Part shown: in pieces, positions 1 to 8,926 of the stretch
How positions within the stretch are numbered: the first letter of the stretch is position 1
Layout of the letters: each line of letters starts with the position of its first letter
Virus record (IMG/VR): IMGVR_UViG_3300037406_000002
Span: 1-24,721 of that record
Reading direction: 5' to 3' (one strand)
Source: a virus
DNA: 24,721 nucleotides
Notes under the pieces: generated by a model
What the model saw: only the letters and a program-made list of their open reading frames with translations
The model's database searches: none
What the model was told of the DNA's origin: nothing
Position numbers and translations under genes: made by a program

Positions 1-913
1 ACAATCCAGCTAACAACCCTATAGGTGTTATTGTGTATGGCCCTCTTGCTGATCCTGTGACAGTTACATTACCTACTCCAACATTCGTGAGTGCCTCTAG
101 AGCGGCCTGTACGGTACTTCCCACAGCGTTGTAAGGTATTGGGGCAGTAGTTTGGGGTACCCCACCTGTTGAAGCTGTCAGCGTGAAAGTCCCTGCTGTT
201 GGACTTCCATACAACGTAGCTATACAAACACCATTAGACACTGAAGATTTTACTTCCATCATAAGGTTGTGATTAGATCCACCACCTGCACCTAAAGAGT
301 TGAAGATAATCATTCCGTAATCATAGTAACCAGTAATGTTGGTGTCACTAAAGGTTATTATTCTTTTCCCAGAAACAGTACTCACCATTCCGCTAAACGT
401 AAAATCTCCAATGATTACTTTGCACTGTCCATCACCTAGTTGCTTAACCCTACACATTGGGCTTATTACATCCCCAAATGTTTGATTTAATCTCTGTCCC
501 AGAGAATTAATGGCAACCGTCAATTGACCTTCTGCATAGTCTACACTTCCTGTGTATCCAACAAGGTCTATGATAGGCCCCATTGTGATATCAAAAGGAT
601 TAACTCTAAACACTGTCCAGTAAGCCATATCGTATCGACCAGCATCTATATCAGCTTCAGTAATATAGACACTATCTATAGCGGCTATAATATCCATTTG
701 ATCTGTGGTTAGATCAGAGTTTCCTTTAACTCCTGATGGTGACATTGATATTGCTGGAAGATATGTGTTACTGTCACTATAAAGTACAGGCACATCCCAT
801 GATGTAAAACAAAGAGTTACGCCATCTGTTCTCTCTATCTTTATTAGTGTTGTAAGTGTCACAACTCTTTTGGCAAGATGAGCAAGCATTGGTCCCGATA
901 TATCTCTGGGCAT
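1..913 (-). CDS. DUF2163-like distal tail protein, partial
   Basis: The frame opens at ATG 911-913 and stays open for 304 codons to the left edge, so the C-terminus is missing. An AGGA sequence lies about 9 bases before the ATG. The N-terminal 200 residues fit the DUF2163 / phage BR0599 family, which corresponds to the ORFG13-type protein of gene transfer agents and acts at the distal tail tip or hub. Two cysteines around a Gly-Asp (C154 and C164 in CRVKQLGDGQC) match that family's paired Cys region. Residues from about 241 onward form a different beta-rich module (VQAALEAL, VGVGNVTVTG, then LAG) that also occurs in two other virion proteins here. It follows the DUF2460 gene by 11 bases, the usual order in this tail type. 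The family call rests on pattern and synteny, not on a search. Confidence 0.75.
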   Translation of the reverse strand, partial: MPRDISGPMLAHLAKRVVTLTTLIKIERTDGVTLCFTSWDVPVLYSDSNTYLPAISMSPSGVKGNSDLTTDQMDIIAAIDSVYITEADIDAGRYDMAYWTVFRVNPFDITMGPIIDLVGYTGSVDYAEGQLTVAINSLGQRLNQTFGDVISPMCRVKQLGDGQCKVIIGDFTFSGMVSTVSGKRIITFSDTNITGYYDYGMIIFNSLGAGGGSNHNLMMEVKSSVSNGVCIATLYGSPTAGTFTLTASTGGVPQTTAPIPYNAVGSTVQAALEALTNVGVGNVTVTGSARGPYTITPIGLLAGL

Positions 914-924
914 AATGTATGTTC

Positions 925-1608
925 CTATCCAAAGGTTAGTTGTATCTCTTGGAGTTTAATTGACTTCCACTCCATGACATCAAAATCTACCCATGCAGCA
1001 TCTTGATCGTCTACATCAAAGCGTGTAGGTTGATCCCAACTACCATACCATTCAAAAGTATGTACTGTCTGATCTGAAGCAAAAGTTACTATACCTTTAG
1101 TTACGTCTAAAGTCCAGTTACTAGCTGAAGGCCATGGAGTTGGTGAACCATCACGATATAAATAGAATGGTACTGAACCATCACCTGTAGTTCCACCCAT
1201 AGAGTTTATATCAGGTTTAGTAATCAGTACTGTTTCAGGATCACCAAACTGTGTACGTATATGTGTTAACTGCATGGAAGTACCTGAAGTATAGCCTGGA
1301 ATACTTTCTGGCGCTTGTATCCCTCCAACACCTGCATCGGAACTTGTATAGTACTCTCTTAGGTTTCTGTATCGCCACCCTACACTCTTGCCTTTAGCTG
1401 CTGCCCAAAAAGCAGTTATGGCTTTCATTTCATTCTTACTTCTCTGGGAAAGATCTAATTCTGTTTTCCAATAACCTCTAGATGTTTGTGGGAATGTAGT
1501 ATCTAGGACAGAAGGGTTAGTGACAACTATGCTGATGTAGGATAGTCCGCCTTTAGATCCACTTATCCTAGTAACTAGTTGCATCTCAAGAAAATCATAT
1601 ATAGCCAT
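925..1608 (-). CDS. DUF2460-like distal tail protein
   Basis: This 227-residue protein fits the DUF2460 / TIGR02217 family (ORFG12-like), which builds the distal tail or hub of siphoviruses and gene transfer agents. The visible signature is a central Trp/Arg-rich segment (FWAAAKGKSVGWRYRNLREYY) and a C-terminal beta region ending in LQEIQLTFG. A GTG directly upstream (1609-1611) is in frame, but the AGAGG ribosome binding site would be only 3 bases from it and is 6 bases from the ATG at 1606-1608, so I take the ATG. It lies between the tape measure gene and the DUF2163 gene, the expected place. The ribosome binding site falls in the 16-base gap after the tape measure stop. Confidence 0.75.
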   Translation of the reverse strand: MAIYDFLEMQLVTRISGSKGGLSYISIVVTNPSVLDTTFPQTSRGYWKTELDLSQRSKNEMKAITAFWAAAKGKSVGWRYRNLREYYTSSDAGVGGIQAPESIPGYTSGTSMQLTHIRTQFGDPETVLITKPDINSMGGTTGDGSVPFYLYRDGSPTPWPSASNWTLDVTKGIVTFASDQTVHTFEWYGSWDQPTRFDVDDQDAAWVDFDVMEWKSIKLQEIQLTFG

Positions 1609-1624
1609 CACTAACCTCTCTATA

Positions 1625-4600
1625 CTATGGTCTAATTAGCTTCAGTGCTTGTTGTCGTTGAGTAGCTGCTGAGGATCTAAACCCTCTAATGTCAGGAGTA
1701 GTAATGTATTGGTTAACAGTATTGTTAGTCACATTCATACCACCACCAATGCCAGATGCACCATTAGCAGCTATCATACCCTTTAGCCCTTTAGCAAGTG
1801 GTACAGGTAGTACTACTTCTTTGGGCTTAAGCATTGCAGGGTATACATCTCCAAGTCCCTCCATGCCGGGAACTTCCCATCCATTAGCCGCTGTAGGTAT
1901 TCCCATGAATGGTGGTGTAGACCCTCCACTAGTTCCACCACTTTTAGCACTACCCCCGGCTATACCTAACACAGCACCTATACCTGAAGATACTGCTCCC
2001 CAGAAACCTCCACCACCTGAACTAGACCCTAGACCAGATAAACCCTTTTGCAGTAACTGCATTAATTGAGACTGTATATAGGCCATAGCAATCTTCTGTA
2101 GTGTCTTCACAAATGTTTGGTATATACTATCAAAGATACGTGTAAACACTGCACCAAATGAGTTACCCATTTGGTTTAGCTGATCTTGTGTCTTTTGTAT
2201 CTGCTGTTGTATCTGCTGTATTCTCTGGGTATAGGGATCATTTGCATCATTAGGGTATGATTGTTTCCATTGTAATTGCTGCATCTGATACTGCATCAAC
2301 TGAGACTGTTCATCGTACTTCTGTGTTTGCAATTGTCCTGTAGCTTGTGGGTTACCAAATAGTCCAGCCTGTAGACCTCCCATTATAGCCTCTACACTAC
2401 CACTAAGTAAAGTTTGTCGCGCTTGTTCTGCTACTGCTAAAGCAGCTTCAGCATTAGTTACTTTCTTTATAGCAGCTTCATGGTCTAGTATAGCTTGACT
2501 ATCTGCCCCTAGAGAATTTATGAAGGACTTACCTTCAGGACTGTTTTCCCATGCTGCTACTGCTTGATCACCAGAACTAGAATAAAGTCTATTCATATTC
2601 TGTTCACCACTCAACTTGTCTGTCATAGTTTGTGTGGATAACTGAAGATCTGATTTCTGTTGAGCTACAGTGTAGGCTCTAATCATGTCTTCAGTACTAC
2701 TTATAGCAGTGTCAGCAGCATCACCTAAGTTCTTACGTATGCTAGCAATCGCAACAGAGTTTGTGTTAGCCCATTCATCTACTGCTTTCTGAGCAGGATT
2801 GTACATGTCTGATAGGGCAAACTTTAGACCTTCTGTACCTTCTTTTACTTTCTGTATCTCAGACATTATAGGGTCATAAGAACTTTGCGCCTCAGTCTGG
2901 TTAGCATTAGCCCTTATCTGATCTTCTACTTGTCCACCGCCACTAATAGGATTAGTCTTATGGTACTCATCTACAGCTTCTTGTCCGGCATCATATAGTG
3001 AAGGGTTGTACTTCTTATTAAAATCAGAGATTGCCTTCTCATGTGCAGCCTTTAGATCCCTTAAGAACTTTTCATCCTCAGTGTTTAGTTGCTGTTGAGC
3101 ACCTTGTAAGAATACCTTCTGAGCAGGTGAAGAACCATCACCCATTTGCATCCACTTATCTACCCCACCGGCATCGCCCACAGCAGTCTTTAGGGCTTTA
3201 TTTTCTGGGAGTGATAATCTATCATCATATTGCGCTTTTACTAAGGCAGCATGAGCTATAGTGTTTGCGTTAGCTACTTCTATACTTTCAGAGAATACTT
3301 TAAGTTTCTCTTGTGCTTCAGTAAGCCCATCAGCAAGTTTCTTACCTACAGTACCTAGTTGTTTCCACATGTCTTGAGTAATGCCCGGTATATTAGACAT
3401 TAGGTTCTTAAGCCATGTAGGGGTAGGGTCTTGTGCTTTATCAAGAGCACTTGAAGCTTTATCTGTTATGTTTTCTGCGTACTTTGCATGAGAAGCAGCA
3501 TCTAACTGATTGGCTACACCCTCTAGTACTTTTGCATGAGCAGGAGTATTCACTGGACCTAGTTTGTGATGAAGGTCAAACATCGCACTGTCTAGATAGT
3601 TGCTGCTATCAAAAGGTTGAGCCTTAACCTTTAGAGCAAGTATCTTTTCTAGCTTAACTATCTCATCATTATATTGAGTAAGTGCTTCTTTCTTTTGTTT
3701 AGCAAGTTCTTTTGCATCAGTCAGTGCAATCTTTTGATTAGCATTGAACTTATCTAAGTAGTCAGGAGTAACAGGATTAACTCCGCCACTAGTATTAGAT
3801 GTATCAGAGCCAGTATAGTATTTATTGAGTAATGCTTCAGCATCCAATTGGTGTTGATCATAACGTTTAGGGAATGCAGATACTTGCACTTTCTGAGCAT
3901 TTTCACCCGGTGTTTTGCTGCTATCCCACCCAGGTATTAAATGCCTATAGTATGATGCTGCTGATTTAGCAGGGTCCATCATATCAGCAACACTACCCCA
4001 TTTGTCTGTCTCACCTGCACGTTGCTGAAACACACCTACACTGTCATGATCATTATGCTTACCGAGATTAGGCAAGTTCTTTAAGTTACTCTCAACTATA
4101 CCAGTCTCTATAGCAGATAGTATCTGTGCTTTAGTAGCCCCCATCTTTTCGCCAGTCTCTACTATAGTCTGGGCTATACTACTCGAACTATCAGACCCCG
4201 TATAAGTAGGTGCAGACCTTAGATCAAGTTGTTTAAGTTCATTGTATGTAGATAGAGTACTGTTAAGTTGAGCAAGTCTATCCTGAACCTTTTGCATATT
4301 GCCTTGAAGTTCATTATTCCTTTGCCCTGCCGGAGTAGAGTATTGGGCTTGCATCTTAGTAAGGTCTGCCTGATAAGCAGCTATCTTACCTGTAATGTCT
4401 GTAATTCTAGTATCCAAAACACTAGTATTACCTGTCCCCATATTAGCTTTAATTTGACTTAACTCTGTGATGAAGTATTGATCCTGAGCATCTCTGTTCT
4501 TCACATTGTCAGGCATGGTGCGGAAACGATAGGTAGACTGATCACTGGCTAGTTCCGTTTGTCTCTGGGATAGACTGTTATTTAGATCCGTTAACGCATT

Positions 4601-7042
4601 ACCTGTATGTGTTGAGTTATAGAAATCATCTTGTTTCTGTTTTGCATCACTAAAGGCTTTAGATATACCCCATATAGCTGCACCTAAAGCTAATATCCCC
4701 ACAATAGCTAAAGCTACTGGTCCTGTTCCTGCAAGTACCGTAGCCCCTAGAGCCTCACCAAATGTACCAGCACCACCGGCTGCAAGTGCAACAGCTTCAT
4801 TTATTCCACTAAAGAGTTTAGTCACTGTAGTTAGAGCCACAGGTATCTTAGTTAGAATAGAGAATAGACCAGTGAATTGATCTATAAGAACAGCAGCACC
4901 TAGACCTATTACAACTTCTTGCCATATCTTTGGTAATCCTTGGAACTGTTTCATTAAGTCTAGGATTACATTAGCAACACCTTCAATAGCAGGTGCCATC
5001 GCTATAAAGATTTTTGTAGCTTCTATCCCAATAGGGATAAACTCTGTCTTCAGCTGATTACTAAGCCTACTAAATTGAAGTGTAGGGTCTTCAGCATTAG
5101 CTCTGTTAAAGATGGTATTTACAGATGATCCTGTATTCTCTAGTTGTCTAGCTCTTAATTCAGCTATTTCCTTTTGAAGTGCAGGTAAGTTCTGGATTTC
5201 AGATACCCCACCAATGCCCCCACGTAACGCGGACAGCTCTGGGAAGATTAAAGTTGCATTTCCCCCGGTTACGGTAGCTAAATCTTGAAAAATACCAAGC
5301 AAGTGTTTAGCTTGAATACCTTCTTGAGTGAAGTCCTTAAGAAGATCAATGTTAGAGTTTGGATTACGTAACTTGAATGCTTCCTGTAAGGCAACCAAGT
5401 GTTTAGTTGCTTCATTAGTTGGGTCTGAAATATGTGAAATAACAGACTTAACTTGTGTTACAGCTTCAGAAGCATTAAACCCTTGTTTGGATAGCTCACT
5501 GATAGCACCTGCTGCATCATAGAATGGATCTTTCATTTCAGCAGCAATAGCTAAAGCTGGACCAGCACTTGAACTAAAGTCTTGTACAGTTAAATTACCT
5601 TGTGCAGCAGCATCATGCAGTACATCCATATACCCTGCGGCATTTTTAGCACCTGCTCCCCAAATGTTTAGAGAGGTAGCTAGAGCATTAGCAATATCTT
5701 CAGCATTAGCGCCAGTTGCTACAGCCTCTTTAGTAGCTAGAGTTAATTCCTTAGTGGTATCCGCAGCATCATTTCCAAAGTTGGAAATGTGCATATAACC
5801 TTTAGCTATATCATCAAAGTTACCACCTACATTATCGCCCAGAGAAAGAACCGTAGACTTCATCTTCTCGATGTCGCCTGTTGTCATAGTGGTGTTGTCG
5901 CCAATACTCACCATATCATGTTCAAACTGATTAGACATTAATGCAGAGGCTGCACTGACAGCTGTTATTCCAGCAGCTACGTTACCTAGTCCTGTAAATG
6001 TAGATCCAACTAGACTTGAGCCAGCTTGTTTTCCAGCCTGAACTTTATCTCTATCAGCAAATTGTTTGGATATAACAAACGAAGAACTTGCAGCAGCTTC
6101 TTTTGAAGCATCAGCAACCATCTTCTCATACTCTATCCTGTTCTTTGCAGACTGTTTCCAACTTTCATCTATACCCTTTGATACTTTATCATTGTAGGCT
6201 TGTATCTCAGTTAGTTGATCTTTTTCAACAGCCATTAGCTGAACTTGAGTAGCTTTGTAGTCAGCACCATACTCTGTATCAGCAGCTAGTCTACGCTCTA
6301 GGAATACTTTGTAAGCTTCAGCACTAAGATTACCCTGCTCGTACTCAAACCTAGCAAGATTAGCTACAGCAGCTTTTCGTCGAGCTACTTCATCCTCTGT
6401 AGCCTTAACTTTAGCCGCTGCATCCTTTTCTATCTGTGCAGTAAGTTTCTCATTAGCAAGTTGTTCTTCTTTAGCTAATGCTATTAGTTTTTGGGATGCA
6501 GTCTCTTGTTCAGCAGTAGAGTATACTCCTGCAGGGTTAGTTAGTATTTTGGTGTTAGAATAGGTTTCTCTATCTCTAAGGTTTTGTCTCCAATTCCCAC
6601 CACTAGCCACTACACTAGCTCTAAGGGCATTCTCACGTATATGTAGTTGTGCCTGAAACTCTCTAGTCTCTGCTTGCATCTGTGCTTTGCGGATATCAGC
6701 AGCAGTACGAGCCATTGTCATTTGCTCGTTGTTCAAGAGTTTAGTGTAGTCTAACTGAATGTCAACAAACTTTTTATAAGTGTCAGCAGTCTCTTGTCCA
6801 GATCTATAGGCTAGTTCTGCCTTCTGGTTAGCTGCTTTAATCTCAAGTTCTGCCTGTTTCTGTATTGCTGCTGCTATCTTAGCAGCTTCATCAAGATAGG
6901 CTCTAGATGTAGCATCAGCGGATTGTTCGCCAACACTACTAAACTGTTTCATAAGAGCAATGGCGTCATTCAAGCTTTTTATGAATTGTCCGGCATCGGC
7001 TCTAAGCGATGCAACAACTTCAGCTACTTCATAAATAGACAT
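1625..7042 (-). CDS. Tape measure protein with internal lytic transglycosylase-like domain
   Basis: At 1805 residues this is by far the longest gene and sets tail length. The N-terminal 320 residues are Ala/Gln/Lys/Glu-rich with coiled-coil character. Residues about 340-620 look like the conserved tape measure core. Hydrophobic segments lie near 705-730 and 765-795. Residues about 955-1075 form a lysozyme- or transglycosylase-like domain: the likely catalytic Glu is E984 in IVESNL, followed by DHDSVGVFQQR, WGS, MDP and VQVSAFPKRY. Such domains open the cell wall during DNA entry. Gln-rich helices and a Gly-rich stretch occupy the C-terminus. The start is the first ATG after the chaperone extension; its ribosome binding site is weak (GAGAG very close to the ATG), so coupling to the upstream frameshift product is plausible. 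The domain assignment is from pattern only. Confidence 0.9.
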   Translation of the reverse strand: MSIYEVAEVVASLRADAGQFIKSLNDAIALMKQFSSVGEQSADATSRAYLDEAAKIAAAIQKQAELEIKAANQKAELAYRSGQETADTYKKFVDIQLDYTKLLNNEQMTMARTAADIRKAQMQAETREFQAQLHIRENALRASVVASGGNWRQNLRDRETYSNTKILTNPAGVYSTAEQETASQKLIALAKEEQLANEKLTAQIEKDAAAKVKATEDEVARRKAAVANLARFEYEQGNLSAEAYKVFLERRLAADTEYGADYKATQVQLMAVEKDQLTEIQAYNDKVSKGIDESWKQSAKNRIEYEKMVADASKEAAASSSFVISKQFADRDKVQAGKQAGSSLVGSTFTGLGNVAAGITAVSAASALMSNQFEHDMVSIGDNTTMTTGDIEKMKSTVLSLGDNVGGNFDDIAKGYMHISNFGNDAADTTKELTLATKEAVATGANAEDIANALATSLNIWGAGAKNAAGYMDVLHDAAAQGNLTVQDFSSSAGPALAIAAEMKDPFYDAAGAISELSKQGFNASEAVTQVKSVISHISDPTNEATKHLVALQEAFKLRNPNSNIDLLKDFTQEGIQAKHLLGIFQDLATVTGGNATLIFPELSALRGGIGGVSEIQNLPALQKEIAELRARQLENTGSSVNTIFNRANAEDPTLQFSRLSNQLKTEFIPIGIEATKIFIAMAPAIEGVANVILDLMKQFQGLPKIWQEVVIGLGAAVLIDQFTGLFSILTKIPVALTTVTKLFSGINEAVALAAGGAGTFGEALGATVLAGTGPVALAIVGILALGAAIWGISKAFSDAKQKQDDFYNSTHTGNALTDLNNSLSQRQTELASDQSTYRFRTMPDNVKNRDAQDQYFITELSQIKANMGTGNTSVLDTRITDITGKIAAYQADLTKMQAQYSTPAGQRNNELQGNMQKVQDRLAQLNSTLSTYNELKQLDLRSAPTYTGSDSSSSIAQTIVETGEKMGATKAQILSAIETGIVESNLKNLPNLGKHNDHDSVGVFQQRAGETDKWGSVADMMDPAKSAASYYRHLIPGWDSSKTPGENAQKVQVSAFPKRYDQHQLDAEALLNKYYTGSDTSNTSGGVNPVTPDYLDKFNANQKIALTDAKELAKQKKEALTQYNDEIVKLEKILALKVKAQPFDSSNYLDSAMFDLHHKLGPVNTPAHAKVLEGVANQLDAASHAKYAENITDKASSALDKAQDPTPTWLKNLMSNIPGITQDMWKQLGTVGKKLADGLTEAQEKLKVFSESIEVANANTIAHAALVKAQYDDRLSLPENKALKTAVGDAGGVDKWMQMGDGSSPAQKVFLQGAQQQLNTEDEKFLRDLKAAHEKAISDFNKKYNPSLYDAGQEAVDEYHKTNPISGGGQVEDQIRANANQTEAQSSYDPIMSEIQKVKEGTEGLKFALSDMYNPAQKAVDEWANTNSVAIASIRKNLGDAADTAISSTEDMIRAYTVAQQKSDLQLSTQTMTDKLSGEQNMNRLYSSSGDQAVAAWENSPEGKSFINSLGADSQAILDHEAAIKKVTNAEAALAVAEQARQTLLSGSVEAIMGGLQAGLFGNPQATGQLQTQKYDEQSQLMQYQMQQLQWKQSYPNDANDPYTQRIQQIQQQIQKTQDQLNQMGNSFGAVFTRIFDSIYQTFVKTLQKIAMAYIQSQLMQLLQKGLSGLGSSSGGGGFWGAVSSGIGAVLGIAGGSAKSGGTSGGSTPPFMGIPTAANGWEVPGMEGLGDVYPAMLKPKEVVLPVPLAKGLKGMIAANGASGIGGGMNVTNNTVNQYITTPDIRGFRSSAATQRQQALKLIRP

Positions 7043-7060
7043 AAACTCTCGCCATCTTTC

Positions 7061-7839
7061 TTACTCATAATCCGGGTAGGTTTGTCGGATTATATTAGTT
7101 ACTTCTGCGCAGACTATACCCCACTGTGTCCAGTCACCATACTCAGTATCTATTGGTCGATCTACCAATTCAAATGTTGAACAGTTTAATGCTTTAGCTG
7201 CTCTAGACAACATGAACTGATCACAATAGATACCGTATGACCCACCGGACAGTACCCATTCGGCTATACCCTGCGCTATTCCTTTGGGGGTGAGTAGACT
7301 TCAGTATGCTTGTTAAGGATAGCATAGAGAATATCCCTATCTGGATCTGCTTTCATCACAGCCTCTACAGTTAGTGGAATTGGTTCACCTTCAAAGGTAG
7401 CATCCCACTTACCTACTAGACGAACTACAGTGTGTACTGTAGCATAAAGCCCTCTAGTGGCTACCTTACGTTTCTCCATGATAGGCTCTTTAACACGTTC
7501 ACCTTTATCGTTTACGTATTCTTTGAACTCACCTGTCTCTACAAGTTGTTCTTCCGTAAACTCTTCGCTGATCCGCTGCTCACGGAATGCTTCCTCCATA
7601 CCTGGAGTAGCATAGTTTTTTCTAAACCATATAGTGACAAAGCTTTCCTTTTCCAACTCACGACGTTGCTTATCTTCATTGGTAATAGGGTCTACATAAC
7701 TCTCCATGATATACTTACCATCAGGGCCTACATTGTTGGTAGGAAGGAAGATATCATAGGGTCCACGTAGTTCATTCTTGCGCGAAGCAAAATCGCCACG
7801 TACAACAACATTAGGTTGTACTGTTTTCTTTGTAGTCAT
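7061..7839 (-). CDS. Tail assembly chaperone, -1 frameshift fusion (G-T type)
   Basis: A -1 ribosomal slip at CCCAAAG (plus-strand positions 7282-7288) lets ribosomes skip the TAG at 7276-7278 and add 73 residues, ending at TAA 7061-7063 (about 259 residues in total). The -1 frame is fully open and reads like a real protein, with segments such as GIAEWVLSGGSYGIYCDQF and FELVDRPIDTEYGDWTQWG. In lambda, the GT product carries the domain that recruits tail tube subunits to the tape measure. The position directly before the tape measure gene, the short overlap and the canonical X XXY YYZ heptamer in the correct frame (CCA AAG) all fit. The frameshift efficiency and any stimulating structure are not visible; I found no convincing hairpin just downstream. 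Confidence 0.8.
7276..7839 (-). CDS. Tail assembly chaperone, short form (G type)
   Basis: This 187-residue acidic/basic protein has no motif I can name, but it lies between the major tail protein and the tape measure gene and carries a frameshift site five codons before its end region, which together identify the lambda gpG-like assembly chaperone. Its C-terminal part (DPDRDILYAILNKHTEVYSPPKE) is typical of such proteins in that it ends right after the slippery codons. An AAAGGA ribosome binding site lies about 10 bases before ATG 7837-7839. The leader between the upstream gene and this one holds a repeated TATAAT/CCCAGAGA motif and a 9-bp hairpin. Confidence 0.75.
   Translation of the reverse strand: MTTKKTVQPNVVVRGDFASRKNELRGPYDIFLPTNNVGPDGKYIMESYVDPITNEDKQRRELEKESFVTIWFRKNYATPGMEEAFREQRISEEFTEEQLVETGEFKEYVNDKGERVKEPIMEKRKVATRGLYATVHTVVRLVGKWDATFEGEPIPLTVEAVMKADPDRDILYAILNKHTEVYSPPKE
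7282..7288 (-). promoter_or_regulatory. -1 frameshift slippery site CCCAAAG
   Basis: On the coding strand the zero-frame codons read TCA CCC CCA AAG GAA TAG. The heptamer C CCA AAG obeys the X XXY YYZ rule, so both tRNAs can re-pair as CCC AAA after slipping back one base. It lies two codons before the zero-frame stop and leads into an open frame of 73 codons. Confidence 0.8.
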
Positions 7840-7864
7840 CAGGGTGGTGTCCTTTCAAGACGTG

Positions 7865-7888
7865 AAGGCCAAAGGTTAGTTTGGCCCT
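7865..7888 (-). other. Hairpin in leader of the chaperone gene
   Basis: Plus-strand arms AAGGCCAAA (7865-7873) and TTTGGCCCT (7880-7888) pair over 9 positions (one G-U) around the loop GGTTAG; on the RNA the loop is CUAACC. No U tract follows, so it is not a classic terminator. The same six-base loop occurs in the hairpin at 21149-21174. Confidence 0.7.
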
Positions 7889-7896
7889 CGGGGTTA

Positions 7897-7923
7897 TTTT
7901 CTCTGGGAATGATTATAGTGTAG
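7897..7923 (-). promoter_or_regulatory. Repeated TATAAT-CCCAGAGA motif, copy A
   Basis: On the coding strand TATAATCAT is followed directly by TCCCAGAGAAAA. Positions 7902-7923 are a perfect 22-base copy of 13434-13455. The motif overlaps the last codons and the stop of the major tail protein gene, so the TATAAT includes the TAA stop. It could be a promoter -10 with a conserved start region, or a repressor or termination site; no TTGACA-like -35 is visible. Confidence 0.6.
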
Positions 7924-8908
7924 CTAATCCACAAACTGCTGTACAGTTTATGTCGCCATTAACTACATCTTCTGCGGAGTAGAAGTCGTACTTTGAAACA
8001 TATAGACTGTCTGTTTCGTCATTAGTTTCACCGCTAACACTCATGCACATAGTGTAGAGTATACTGGCGTAGGTGTTAGCCATAGATACAGTAGCTAGTA
8101 ATGGTCCTGTACCTTGTATCTGAAGATACCCTAGAGCACCTGTCTCTAGTTGTGCAAGGAACTGATCACTCTCAGTACCTTTAGCTACAGTTATTTGTCC
8201 TGTTATGTCAGGGATTTTCTCTAGAATGCCACCAAAACTTGTGGTAGCATCGTCAATGAAGAACTGGCCCATGTACTTGGATTTCACGTTAAACTCTATC
8301 TCTTTGCTTGTCAAGAGTTTACCAGTACCTAAGTCAGAGTATGCAGCTGCATAGCTAACCCTAAAGTCTCCGAAGTTAACTAGATTAGCAGCAATGACTG
8401 TTGGGCTAGCAGTAAGAGTAATGTTTTGTGAAGGGTATAGACCAAATCCTGTGAGACCATACTCGCAACTTGCTTGGCTTACCTTAAAGGTAAAGTCCAT
8501 AGCAGTAGCAAAAGCTATCCTGTCGTTGAACCCTTGATTATTACCATACTCTATAGTCATGGTTTGCGGAGTATCAACGTTTGTTGAGCTCATTGTCTTT
8601 CCATAAGAGAAAGCTTCAGAAGCAACAACAACACTAGGTGTAATAGCAGATATCCCGTAGATCATGCTGATCCAATAAGGCATGATATTGTATGATGTTT
8701 TTCCTGCTATGTCAAAGCTAGAACTTCGCTTACCTAACTGAGTTCCAATTGCAGACTTGTGACCGTCGTTATCCGCCTTCTGAGTATTGTTATCTCTCTT
8801 AGTCGGTTTCATCGTAGCGTTTTTGAACTTCTTATCAGCAGGTACAGCCGTTCCCGGTGTAGTCTCTAGTCCAATTTGAAATCCACGCATTGTCTTTGCA
8901 ATAAGCAT
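7913..8908 (-). CDS. Major tail protein (tail tube)
   Basis: This 331-residue protein lies directly before the chaperone and tape measure genes, the standard place for the tail tube subunit. The N-terminus (GFQIGLETTPGTAVPADKKFKNATMKP) is a pattern I recognise from tail tube proteins, which often start with a conserved ETTPGT-like turn. The rest alternates beta strands and turns, as expected for this fold. An AAAGGA ribosome binding site lies about 7 bases before ATG 8906-8908. The stop codon TAA is embedded in a repeated regulatory motif, which suggests expression control right after this highly needed gene. The tail tube role is inferred from length, order and N-terminal pattern. Confidence 0.8.
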   Translation of the reverse strand: MLIAKTMRGFQIGLETTPGTAVPADKKFKNATMKPTKRDNNTQKADNDGHKSAIGTQLGKRSSSFDIAGKTSYNIMPYWISMIYGISAITPSVVVASEAFSYGKTMSSTNVDTPQTMTIEYGNNQGFNDRIAFATAMDFTFKVSQASCEYGLTGFGLYPSQNITLTASPTVIAANLVNFGDFRVSYAAAYSDLGTGKLLTSKEIEFNVKSKYMGQFFIDDATTSFGGILEKIPDITGQITVAKGTESDQFLAQLETGALGYLQIQGTGPLLATVSMANTYASILYTMCMSVSGETNDETDSLYVSKYDFYSAEDVVNGDINCTAVCGLATL

Positions 8909-8926
8909 TGTAATTCCTTTCTCTTT

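Noticed and set aside
1689-2069. Plus-strand open frame of 126 codons, Pro-rich
   Set aside because: It is the mirror of the Gly-rich C-terminus of the tape measure gene and has no supporting ribosome binding site or context.
7432-7770. Plus-strand open frame of 112 codons
   Set aside because: It lies entirely opposite the tail assembly chaperone gene and looks like its antisense shadow.
7913-7923. Copies A and B of the TATAAT motif as ordinary sigma-70 promoters
   Set aside because: No TTGACA-like -35 or extended -10 TG is seen at the right distance, and genic copies lack the TATAAT, so I list them as regulatory motifs of uncertain type.
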